Below are positions 62,101 to 64,000 of a stretch of DNA of 64,000 nucleotides, one piece after another. The stretch's first letter is position 1. Each line of letters begins with the position of its first letter. Source of the DNA: Arcuatula senhousia (Eukaryota; Mollusca; Bivalvia; Mytilida; Mytilidae); NCBI GenBank assembly GCA_963971305.1, contig OZ020311.1:558001-622000 (forward strand). Direction: 5' to 3'. A program made the position numbers and the translations under genes. Below the pieces are notes generated by a model. That model was not told the DNA's origin, searched no databases, and worked only from the letters and a program-made list of their open reading frames with translations.

Positions 62101-64000
62101 TGCTGAAGCAGTAGGGTGGCATCAGATTTCATCTATCTCTTATACTTTTTGATTTACAAGCCAAAAACAGTAGTCTGACCCCCCTGGTCTATTTTTAGCA
62201 ACGGCGGCCATGTTTTTCCACGAATCAAAAATCACCACATCAATTCTGTGGGGGATACCTTAAGGTACCATCAGACCAAATTTGGTTTGAATCTGTTCAG
62301 CGGTTTCAGAAGAGAAGAAGTTTGAAGAAAAGTTAACGACGACAACGACGACGACGGACGACGACGACGGACGCCAAGTGATGGCAATAGCTCACATGGC
62401 CTTTGGCCAGGTGAGCTAAAAAACTAAAAATTCTTAAAGGGTAGATGACCGCTGTCTGGTCTCTGGTTATTTTTTTAAGCTTTTAGTGTTGTCTATCAAA
62501 TGCAGGTTGTGTATCATATTACTTCCACATCTCATTATCCACTAAGCATACTTGTCAATGTTTTCAACAATGTAATATTTTTATTTGTTCCAGATCCAAT
62601 TGTCGTCCAGTTTTTACACTCATGGAATCATAACATTTCTTCAACCATCATTGTACATAAGTAGACAGATTTTTCACCCGTTTATAGATCATAACATGAC
62701 AAAACACAATGTGATCTAATTAGCAAGGTTTTAGATTGTGTGAAAACTTGACCACCGAATCTAAAAATAGCCTTTAACACATGTCAACTGTCATTAGGCA
62801 GGCATTGTATATTGTTTGTCCATTTTCTGGGTCAGATTTGTATAGGTACATATCAGCAAATTTTAAAATATTTTGTAATCTGTTGAGGATCTTGAAATTT
62901 TCAACTTGTGAGATGTGCTTCCGTTAACAACTTCTGGGACGCTGTTCTTTACAGGTCCTAATTTTGTTTTGAAACACTTAGTGGAGGGGGGGGGGCAAGT
63001 GCTAAATCCACTTTTGTATTAATCAAATTTTGATCTGTTCAAGTTTTAAGCAATCTGTATTGTTCTTAACCAAACAAAGATATCATGAAACCCACAATTA
63101 TTATTGACAAGGTCAGAACTAAGTCAGGACCACAGCCTTCCTTGTTTTGTCGTTCTTAGACTTTTGGTATTGTTTTTCTTATCCCTGTTTTATTATGTTT
63201 AGTGTTATGCAATTTTGTTGTTACCTTTAAAATTTACTGTACTATAAAATATGACAACAAGGTTTGTTGGGTAATTGAAGTATAACCCCTTAGTGGTCTC
63301 CAAAAAAATTAATTCCCCTCAGCAACATGTGAATATAACCGATGGTTTTCTGTGTCATTTTCGATCAAATTTAAACCATCTGGTTCTTGTTCAGATACAT
63401 TTCTGTTAACAGACAGATGACTAATATTTTTTTTAAATAAAATAGGAATTGGATGTGGGCCTTTATCAGTTTGGAGTGGTGAAAATAATAATTTTAGTCT
63501 TGTCCAAAATAGACGCCACAAATCCGACCAACTATGAAATAATTTGGTGTGGCTTAAGGGGCATGTTTTAAAGGGTCATGCTTTTAAGTCCATATATACA
63601 GCTGTACATAATTGTTCCAATTTTCAGATATGTAGAACTCCAAGACCTATTACATGTTTTAGGTGTGGGTGCATCTGTGTCCCATGGACTTAATATCATT
63701 ATTTTTTATAAATTCCTGTACCAAGTCAGGACCATTGCAATCTTCAGCTGGTCTGGTATGTCTGCCTTATTGTGACTATTATTTTTTGTGTCTAGTTTTA
63801 TGGATTGATCATTCCAGTTTTCTAATTCTGTATTCCCTTTATTTTGACCTAACATATATAGTGTACATACATTCCAGCTTATCCTCTGGTCTTCCAGCCT
63901 CCAGCAAGGACAGATAGCACACCAGGTCTTTGAGGAACATGTGGCCATTTTTAATGTCATTACTACTGGAGCGATTCCGCACGGCTTTCAGCTCCACAGG
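23015..64000 (-). CDS. Type I diacylglycerol kinase, 20 exons, 5' end outside window
   Basis: Joining 20 GT-AG exons gives 2,025 bases with no internal stop, 674 residues plus stop; residue 1 starts at base 64000. Visible in order: recoverin-homology region end (1-43), EF-hand loops at 50-61 ([12 protein letters not shown]) and 95-106 ([12 protein letters not shown]), a C1 finger with all ligands (H133, C146, C149, C163, C166, H171, C174, C182), a second C1 finger (about 198-246), a variable linker (about 262-293), the catalytic domain with NPKSGGKQG (312-320), GGDGT (363-367) and [10 protein letters not shown] (390-399), and the accessory domain with INNYFSIGV (453-461) and MQIDGEPW (near 633). 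Known for the family: ATP-dependent phosphorylation of diacylglycerol to phosphatidic acid, with calcium-controlled membrane recruitment. Inference: single orthologue of the vertebrate alpha/beta/gamma group, most like beta by eye; I give no symbol because paralogy cannot be settled here. The protein should be some 130 residues longer at the N-terminus if it matches vertebrate length. Introns reach about 10 kb and are full of repeats. Confidence 0.95.
23120..23166 (-). repeat. 52-bp-spaced copy of DGK exon 20 5' end with acceptor
   Basis: About 45 bases (first 35 or so of the exon plus TTACAG acceptor) at 23070-23114 recur at 23122-23166 upstream in the intron. The copy keeps a usable-looking acceptor. 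If it were used without removal of the real one, the linker would disrupt or lengthen the C-terminal tail. Confidence 0.92.
23384..23444 (-). CDS. DGK exon 19: accessory domain
   Basis: 61-base exon (residues 625-645), acceptor TTTCAG, donor [25 protein letters not shown] contains the conserved MQIDGEPW signature near the C-terminus. Confidence 0.96.
23990..24110 (-). CDS. DGK exon 18: accessory domain
   Basis: 121-base exon (residues 585-624 plus two bases), acceptor TTTCAG, donor [26 protein letters not shown] and KRLAQC are conserved. A GTAACC inside the exon (plus-strand position near 24007) can be mistaken for the donor; only the farther GTATTC keeps the frame into the next exon. Confidence 0.95.
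24111..27190. other. 3' third of kinase intron 17, mostly unrecognised
   Basis: Contains a 31-bp tandem duplication (GACTAAGTGAAACTTGACACAGCTGTAAG-like, in two halves, 24166-24228), an interspersed repeat copy at 24290-24545, and a segment at 24690-24770 that recurs at 27650-27730 (ATAAATGGCTGA, AATTAGTCAGCTGTGACC). A 94-codon hydrophobic open frame at 25663-25947 has no recognisable domain and reflects AT-rich composition. Confidence 0.5.
24290..24545 (+). repeat. Interspersed repeat copy, longest in the window
   Basis: AACCCACCATTTTGTTTGA, TGCCTGTACCAAGTCAGGAC and CATTGCGATCCACCAATTC belong to a repeat also seen at 63705-63830 and, inverted, at 11340-11465 and about 5340-5450. CTGTACCAAGTCAGGA is very common text in mussel genomes from memory; the element type is not known to me. 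Confidence 0.7.
27200..27280 (+). repeat. Solo 3' end of a tandem-core element (type C)
   Basis: CCAATGGCATTGACTCATAT then GGCCAGGTTAGCTAAAG is a decayed version of the 3' end of the elements at 50890-50940 and 62370-62418 (GGCCAGGTGAGCTAAA). Confidence 0.6.
27800..28025 (-). repeat. Relic of a tandem-core element unit
   Basis: GGTCCCCCGCCCATTG, AAACAGGAAGTAGATAAG, GACAGATCTGAAA and GAAGCTGTAT are the core words shared by the tandem-core families. No ends or microsatellite remain on the right. Confidence 0.55.
28440..29066 (-). pseudogene. Penelope-like C-terminal fragment and 3' tail in kinase intron
   Basis: Minus-strand 94-codon open stretch (29003-28719) with [38 protein letters not shown] and [17 protein letters not shown] is the C-terminal end of the same retroelement; TTGCTATAGCACACCCG (28651) marks its 3' tail, which runs to about 28440. 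It is joined directly at 29067 to a piece of tandem-core element B. Confidence 0.75.
29067..29275 (+). repeat. Truncated unit and 3' end of tandem-core element B
   Basis: CAATGGTCGTAATTTAGGTC to CTATATGCCCCCCAAT repeats the last unit, microsatellite and start of the 3' end of the element at 21153-21746, cut off before the 3' hairpin closes. Confidence 0.8.
29995..30900 (+). mobile_element. Tandem-core element D copy interrupted by another element
   Basis: GTTCATGGGACATGGATGCCCCACTAGC to CCTACCAAGTGTCAAATC (read in parts, 30016-30135) and CAGGCCCAAACAGGAAGTC to AGCTTGATGGAAATTTG (30767-30875) match the element at 49066-49662. The two halves are split by the inverted-repeat element at 30163-30743. 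No 3' microsatellite end is visible. Confidence 0.7.
30163..30743. mobile_element. Inverted-repeat element, 581 bp, about 33-bp ends
   Basis: Left AAAGGAGAAGGTTCACGAAC and right GTTCGCGAACCTACTCCTTT are inverted, and the match extends inward over TTATTTGGC/GCCAAATAT. A second inner inverted pair, AGGACACCCTTCAT and ATGAAGGGTGTCCT, lies at 30421-30434 and 30482-30495. It sits inside an element D copy. Confidence 0.78.
30928..33305 (-). mobile_element. 5'-truncated LINE (Jockey/CR1-like), split by a DNA element
   Basis: On the minus strand: [19 protein letters not shown] and GVPQG (33300-33210), an internal deletion, [20 protein letters not shown] with the catalytic Y-A-D-D (33180-33110), [12 protein letters not shown] (33020), [31 protein letters not shown] and [20 protein letters not shown] (32910-32640). 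Frames change at least twice, so it is dead. Its 3' part continues at 31077-30930 after the insertion and ends in a (TTA)n tail at 30932-30953. The truncated 5' end and short-repeat tail are typical of LINE insertion. Clade by motif shape only. Confidence 0.8.
31078..32241. mobile_element. TA-flanked non-autonomous DNA element, 1,164 bp
   Basis: Left end CCGTATTTTGCCGTGTATAG with TGCGCA following; right end TGCGCACTATACACGGC then AAAATACGG: a 27-bp inverted repeat that is perfect by eye. TA on each side (31076-31077 and 32242-32243). The inverted repeat lies outside a second imperfect copy of GCGCACCCC near 31116 and 32177. No long frame. Inserted in the LINE at 30928-33305. Confidence 0.88.
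33753..33951 (+). mobile_element. TA-type palindromic MITE, copy 2
   Basis: TTGTGGATTCATTTATTTTC to TGAAAACACAG, the same family as 19604-19787. The left terminus has decayed (TTTTTGTGG for TACTGTGG) and the right TA is present at 33952-33953. Confidence 0.85.
34053..34266 (-). CDS. DGK exon 17: accessory domain with basic insert
   Basis: 214-base exon (residues 514-584 plus one base), acceptor TTTCAG, donor [14 protein letters not shown] and [19 protein letters not shown] are conserved. A lysine- and arginine-rich, then serine-rich stretch ([18 protein letters not shown]) follows, at the place where vertebrate beta forms also have a variable basic insert. Confidence 0.95.
34280..34560 (-). 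repeat. Three 86-bp tandem copies of DGK exon 17 5' end with acceptor
   Basis: The unit (first 55-60 bases of the exon plus acceptor and about 25 intron bases) recurs with the plus-strand GCACA word at 34209 (genuine), 34295, 34381 and 34467, an exact 86-base period. Two copies keep CAG, one has TAG; the farthest copy is diverged and carries a small insertion. Confidence 0.95.
34635..34760. repeat. 63-bp tandem duplication in kinase intron
   Basis: TTCTAGCGGTCTCCATTTAG and the following 43 bases occur twice in succession, identical by eye (34635-34697 and 34698-34760). It does not touch an exon. Confidence 0.93.
35090..35335 (-). repeat. Tandem-core element relic in kinase intron 16
   Basis: TGTAGTTGCCTGCAAAACT, ACAGGATGCTTGATGTAGGA and similar words are decayed core text also found near 40490-40600 and 47190-47480. 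No ends are preserved. Confidence 0.5.
35400..35490 (-). CDS. DGK exon 16: accessory domain
   Basis: 91-base exon (residues 483-513), acceptor TTTCAG, donor [26 protein letters not shown] is a strongly conserved accessory-domain segment. Confidence 0.96.
35522..35575 (-). repeat. 76-bp-spaced copy of DGK exon 16 5' end
   Basis: The plus-strand word GTTCCAAATTCAAAATACC of the exon at 35455 recurs at 35531, in a block of about 50 bases reaching the acceptor region. The copy's acceptor is altered (ATTTTG for ATTCTG on the plus strand), so it lacks the AG and is probably inert. Confidence 0.9.
36076..36140 (-). CDS. DGK exon 15: accessory domain
   Basis: 65-base exon (residues 462-482 plus two bases), acceptor TTTTAG, donor [26 protein letters not shown] is nearly identical to vertebrate type I kinases. 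Confidence 0.96.
36970..37519 (-). repeat. Six 85-86-bp tandem copies of DGK exon 14 3' end with donor
   Basis: The donor region (AACTTACGACTCC on the plus strand) recurs at 36999, 37084, 37169, 37255, 37341 and 37426, ahead of the genuine one near 37513. Each unit reproduces about 50 bases of the exon end, its GTAAGT donor (lost in the 37084 copy, TTAC to TAAC) and about 30 bases of intron. Copies are nearly identical except the one at 37426, which has an internal deletion. Confidence 0.96.
37520..37686 (-). CDS. DGK exon 14: catalytic to accessory domain
   Basis: 167-base exon (residues 406-461), acceptor TTGTAG, donor GTAAGT. It codes [17 protein letters not shown], an acidic EEGEDEEGD stretch and [12 protein letters not shown], the start of the accessory domain. 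Six more partial copies of its 3' end follow in the intron. Its acceptor's T-rich tract overlaps the end of a repeat-element relic at 37692-37830. Confidence 0.96.
37692..37830 (+). mobile_element. 5' end of tandem-core element A beside DGK exon 14 acceptor
   Basis: AACAAGTAAATCTGTGAGCT, TATGCTCA and AGTGATACCCCTGCTCC match the left end of element A at 13081-13130. The first 16 or so bases, read on the minus strand, form much of the T-rich tract before the exon 14 acceptor (TTGTAG at 37687-37692). Only part of one unit follows (to about 37830), then decay. Confidence 0.8.
38120..38209 (-). CDS. DGK exon 13: [10 protein letters not shown] motif
   Basis: 90-base exon (residues 376-405 plus one base), acceptor TTTCAG, donor [26 protein letters not shown] is the second diagnostic motif of the catalytic domain. 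Confidence 0.97.
38565..39160. repeat. Tandem array, three units of about 173-186 bp
   Basis: ATACTTTTCAAG...TTTTCCA, CTTACAAAGAAGTTT, AAAAGACCTAAGTC and GGTCAAGGTC recur with starts near 38668, 38841 and 39027. It fills kinase intron 12 up to the exon 12 donor. The element type is not recognised; the unit size is in the same range as the tandem-core elements. Confidence 0.85.
39179..39264 (-). CDS. DGK exon 12: GGDGT nucleotide-binding motif
   Basis: 86-base exon (residues 347-375 plus one base), acceptor TTTCAG, donor GTAAGT. It carries [20 protein letters not shown]; the GGDGT loop is the ATP-binding and catalytic signature of the family. Confidence 0.97.
39770..39942 (-). repeat. Two 85-bp tandem copies of DGK exon 11 3' end with donor
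   Basis: The word AGGACCTCCT (plus strand) of the exon at 39951 recurs at 39866 and, diverged, at 39781: an 85-base period. The nearer copy keeps a GTGAGT-type donor and about half of the exon; the farther copy is more decayed. Confidence 0.92.
39943..40017 (-). CDS. DGK exon 11: catalytic domain
   Basis: 75-base exon (residues 322-346 plus two bases), acceptor TTTCAG, donor [23 protein letters not shown] matches the helix after the first strand of the catalytic domain. Confidence 0.95.
40175..40600 (-). repeat. Tandem-core element relic in kinase intron 10
   Basis: GGTAATCAGGAAGTAGATGA, CGACAGACCTGAAATCG and GTAGTTGCTGAGAAAACTGC are the shared core words; decayed related text follows to about 40600. 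No ends are visible. Confidence 0.6.
40802..40887 (-). CDS. DGK exon 10: start of catalytic domain
   Basis: 86-base exon (residues 294-321 plus two bases), acceptor TTTCAG, donor [25 protein letters not shown] is the hallmark first strand and glycine turn of the lipid kinase catalytic domain. Confidence 0.96.
40923..41503 (+). mobile_element. Tandem-core element F (three units of 163-167 bp)
   Basis: AAGTCTAAG word at 40962, 41125 and 41292; microsatellite remnant GGACAGATGGACGGACGC at 41440-41457; 3' end ATAGCCCCCTCTCTTACG then TGTGGGGGTATA at 41473-41502. The 5' hairpin and inverted motif are missing. A direct repeat of about 33 bases (GAATATCA..AAAGTTATAAAT) flanks it at 40893-40922 and 41509-41536. 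Confidence 0.75.
41566..41655 (+). repeat. Piece of Penelope-like 3' tail
   Basis: GGGTGTGCTACAGCAAGCAG, then GAGCACCTGAGTTCA, matches the family tail at 4948 and 3170. No coding remains. Confidence 0.75.
41926..42006 (-). CDS. DGK exon 9: variable linker before catalytic domain
   Basis: 81-base exon (residues 267-293), acceptor TTTGCAG, donor GTAAGC, phase 0 at both ends. [16 protein letters not shown] is polar and charged like the variable linker of type I kinases, which also carries an EERQ-like start. Conservation is low, so the call rests mainly on splice sites, phase and position. Confidence 0.85.
42044..42254 (-). mobile_element. TA-type palindromic MITE, copy 3 (inverted)
   Basis: Starts CTGTGGTTTCAATATTATTT and ends AATCCACAA, between TA at 42042-42043 and 42255-42256. 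Interior words (ATGCTGCAGACTTCAGAACC) match the inverse of copy 4. It lies 38 bases from DGK exon 9, on its upstream side. Confidence 0.82.
43560..44330. other. Intronic stretch with no recognised feature
   Basis: No repeat structure, frame or splice-flanked short exon stood out in either strand. Confidence 0.4.
44330..44446. repeat. Long hairpin: 46-48-bp inverted repeat
   Basis: GAATATAGGACTTTTGAATC then TTGAGATCGAGTTTATCACT at the left is inverted at the right (AGTGATAAACTAGATCTCAA then GATTTAAAAAGTCCTATATTC in parts) with about three mismatches. The loop contains GGTGAACCCGAAGGGTGAACC, itself two direct copies of GGTGAACC around CGAAGG. An inverted pair TTTATCGGT/ACCGATAAA at 44449-44457 and 44662-44670 follows. 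Confidence 0.85.
46464..46472 (-). CDS. Possible 9-base DGK microexon
   Basis: A T-rich tract and TTTACAG precede nine bases (AGGTACTGG, read R-Y-W in phase 0) that are followed by a perfect GTAAGT. Both flanking exons are phase 0, so its inclusion would keep the frame within the variable linker. Splice-site quality is the only support; there is no sequence to compare. It may be chance in a 10-kb intron. Confidence 0.25.
48857..50938 (+). mobile_element. Tandem-core element C2, inner copy
   Basis: Starts with the same hairpin (AGGCTCCCAGGAGCCT) and TCGCTCACCTGA; its body has two and a half long units of about 500 bp (TTTTAGCCACAG/GGCCATGTTTTAC at about 49692, 50195 and 50695), a GACGGACGACGG microsatellite at 50836-50890, and the 3' end GCTCACATGACCCTTCGGGTCAGGTGAGC (in parts, 50908-50936), where GACCCTTCGGGTC is a hairpin and CAGGTGAGC inverts the 5' GCTCACCTG. 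It is interrupted by element D. Confidence 0.8.
49066..49662 (+). mobile_element. Tandem-core element D (three 167-bp units), innermost
   Basis: 5' hairpin GTGTCCATGGGACAC then GGATGCCCCCGCT; three units of 167 bp (AACAGGAAGTAG at 49114, 49281, 49448); GGACGTACG microsatellite at 49578-49616; 3' end ATGCCCCCCGACATGTCGTC then GCGGGGGCAT, with CGACATGTCG as hairpin. Inserted in an A-rich spot (GAGTTATTTGCAAAA) of element C2. Confidence 0.85.
51962..52060 (-). CDS. DGK exon 8: second C1 finger end
   Basis: 99-base exon (residues 234-266), acceptor TTTCAG, donor [19 protein letters not shown] finishes the finger (H235, C238, C246), and [13 protein letters not shown] matches the start of the linker to the catalytic domain. 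Confidence 0.95.
52255..52485 (-). repeat. Tandem-core element relic with 3' microsatellite remnant
   Basis: GTAAACAGGAAGTAGATGTC, TGTAGTTGCTGAGAAAAATG, then GGGGACGGACAGGAGGACCG and TTTATACCCCCTCTTTTTC (52465-52483). One unit plus part of the 3' end of an A-like element; orientation by layout is plus. Confidence 0.65.
53021..53137 (-). CDS. DGK exon 7: second C1 finger, N-terminal part
   Basis: 117-base exon (residues 195-233), phase 0 at both ends, acceptor TTTCAG, donor [21 protein letters not shown] and GLHCRWC give C209, C212, C227 and C230 of the second C1 finger. Confidence 0.96.
53190..53345 (+). repeat. Repeat copy shared with 54895-55050
   Basis: TTTCTTTCATGTAGAGTTTC, ATATGTGTTGTGCTTGATAG and GGACAGATGTTTTAC recur at 54925-55035 with few differences. 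The text looks like the last unit of a tandem-core relic. A third, weaker relative is at 36850-36930. Confidence 0.75.
53672..54058. mobile_element. TA-flanked inverted-repeat element, 387 bp, CpG-rich motifs
   Basis: CACAGGCAAAAT at the left and ATTTTGCCTGTG at the right are perfect inverses between TA at 53670-53671 and 54059-54060. The interior has many variants of TACGTTTAACGCA and ACGTCTGACGTA in both orientations, so the whole can fold back. No coding. It is in kinase intron 6. Confidence 0.88.
54280..54345 (-). repeat. 55-bp tandem copy of DGK exon 6 3' end with donor
   Basis: The word ATTACCTGTGAAG and what follows (last part of the exon plus donor on the minus strand) occurs at 54286 and again at 54341, a 55-base spacing, with the two copies nearly identical. 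It supplies a second GTAATT donor inside the intron. Confidence 0.9.
54346..54434 (-). CDS. DGK exon 6: first C1 finger end
   Basis: 89-base exon (residues 165-194) with CKYTVHERC and the last C1 ligands, followed by [10 protein letters not shown] as in vertebrate type I kinases. Acceptor TTTCAG, donor GTAATT. Confidence 0.95.
54450..54660 (-). repeat. Tandem-core element relic
   Basis: GACAAGAAGTAGGTGAGCGA, CAGACTAGAAATTAAATCCC and AGTAGTTACTGAGAAAACAT are decayed core words, followed by a C10 run near 54612. Confidence 0.55.
55285..55534 (-). repeat. Three 80-bp tandem copies of DGK exon 5 3' end with donor
   Basis: The block from within the exon to just past its GTAAGT donor recurs with starts of the shared TTACATG word at 55291, 55371, 55451 and (genuine) 55531, an exact 80-base period and nearly identical copies. 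Each copy keeps a donor identical to the real one and a CCAG before the exon-like segment. See the finding on boundary duplications. Confidence 0.95.
55535..55652 (-). CDS. DGK exon 5: first C1 finger, N-terminal part
   Basis: 118-base exon (residues 126-164 plus one base). It holds [18 protein letters not shown] and the first zinc ligands. Acceptor TTGTAG, donor GTAAGT. Its last 60 or so bases plus donor are repeated three more times at 80-base spacing in the following intron (55291-55530); I chose this copy because only it joins to the upstream half of the exon. Confidence 0.95.
56208..56327 (-). CDS. DGK exon 4: second EF-hand
   Basis: 120-base exon (residues 86-125) with a canonical 12-residue calcium loop [12 protein letters not shown], followed by [11 protein letters not shown], the conserved segment linking the EF-hands to the first C1 finger. 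Acceptor TTCCAG, donor GTAAGA. Confidence 0.96.
56330..59460. other. Kinase intron 3, mostly unrecognised
   Basis: Holds C-runs (57010-57030 and about 18 C at 57086-57103), the MITE at 58353, and otherwise AT-rich sequence. No alternative exon recognised. Confidence 0.5.
58353..58560 (+). mobile_element. TA-type palindromic MITE, copy 4
   Basis: CTGTGGATTCATTTATTTTC to ATAACGAAACCACAG with TA at 58351-58352 and 58561-58562. The best-preserved copy of the family; CTCCAGCATACAGATCAAT in the middle is shared with copy 1. Confidence 0.9.
59462..59536 (-). CDS. DGK exon 3: first EF-hand end and inter-EF helix
   Basis: 75-base exon (residues 61-85) between GAACAG and [24 protein letters not shown] matches the helix between the two EF-hands of type I kinases. 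Both boundaries are phase 0. Confidence 0.95.
60065..60312 (+). repeat. Penelope-like 3' tail in kinase intron 2
   Basis: GGTGTGCTATAGCATACAGG, ACTCTTCTTGAGCACATGAG and CTTTGCCCTTTCAGGTTTTT reproduce the whole 3' tail without coding sequence. It ends 30 bases from the exon 2 donor. Confidence 0.75.
60341..60390 (-). CDS. DGK exon 2: first EF-hand, N-terminal half
   Basis: 50-base exon between TTTCAG and GTAAGT. It codes residues 44-60 ([16 protein letters not shown]), most of the first calcium-binding loop; the final Glu of the loop is the first codon of the next exon. Phase 1 in, phase 0 out. Too short for an ORF scan. Confidence 0.95.
61248..62418 (+). mobile_element. Tandem-core element C, complete copy
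   Basis: 5' hairpin AGGCTCCCAGGAGCCT, AAATCGCTCACCTGG; about six units (GAACATTTAAGCAAGC at 61326, 61484, 61637, 61786, 61939) of 152-158 bp; a different final segment (GCAACGGCGGCCATG); microsatellite of CGACGACGG at 62335-62370; 3' end with GGCCTTTGGCC hairpin then AGGTGAGC. In kinase intron 1. Confidence 0.82.
62420..63870. other. Kinase intron 1, distal part
   Basis: Unrecognised AT-rich sequence apart from a G9-10 run near 62986 and an interspersed repeat copy at 63705-63830 (CCTGTACCAAGTCAGGACCA) related to 24290-24545. No further exon seen. Confidence 0.5.
63871..64000 (-). CDS. DGK exon 1 of window: recoverin-homology region end
   Basis: Codes residues 1-43 in frame from the window edge and ends one base into a Phe codon before GTATGT. 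It contains [20 protein letters not shown], the conserved stretch just before the first EF-hand of type I kinases. The acceptor of this exon lies beyond or at the window edge, so the true exon start is unknown. Confidence 0.92.

Overview
This AT-rich window looks like animal nuclear DNA, most likely from a bivalve mollusc close to mussels (Mytilus). That placement is an inference. It rests on the exon-intron structure, the kind of interspersed repeats (tandem-core elements ending in GGAC-type microsatellites, Penelope-like reverse transcriptase relics with a recurrent 3' tail, small terminal-inverted-repeat elements) and the closeness of the one gene to animal type I diacylglycerol kinases. 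I see no bacterial-type operon, CRISPR array, rRNA or intact tRNA gene.

The one supported cellular gene is a type I (DGK alpha/beta/gamma-like, closest to beta by eye) diacylglycerol kinase on the minus strand. I placed 20 coding exons from 64000 (gene continues beyond the window) down to a stop codon at 23015-23017. All intron boundaries follow GT-AG and all phases agree. The joined frame is 2,025 bases, or 674 residues plus stop. In order it encodes the end of the recoverin-homology region, two EF-hands, two C1 zinc fingers, a variable linker, the catalytic domain with its GGDGT and [10 protein letters not shown] motifs, and the accessory domain to the C-terminus. By analogy with the family, the enzyme would phosphorylate diacylglycerol to phosphatidic acid under calcium control at membranes.

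Bases 1-10100 are a graveyard of broken copies of one Penelope-like retroelement family in both orientations. Bases 10100-22900 are intergenic or 3' of the kinase and hold a foldback element, several small terminal-inverted-repeat elements, tRNA-derived SINE-like copies and three tandem-core elements (168-bp, 159-bp and about 450-480-bp periods).

The kinase introns (23105-63870) hold further elements. Among them are a 5'-truncated LINE split by a 1,164-bp TA-flanked element, a three-level nest of tandem-core elements at 47635-51400, and a related element at 61248-62418.

Two patterns deserve most attention. First, at least seven of the 20 exons have short tandem duplications (52-86 bp) that straddle an exon-intron boundary and so multiply real-looking splice sites. 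Second, the tandem-core elements differ in sequence but share one architecture: a 5' hairpin, a subterminal inverted motif, a satellite-like core, a GGAC-type microsatellite, and a 3' hairpin next to the inverted motif. The hairpin stems keep pairing while their sequence changes.
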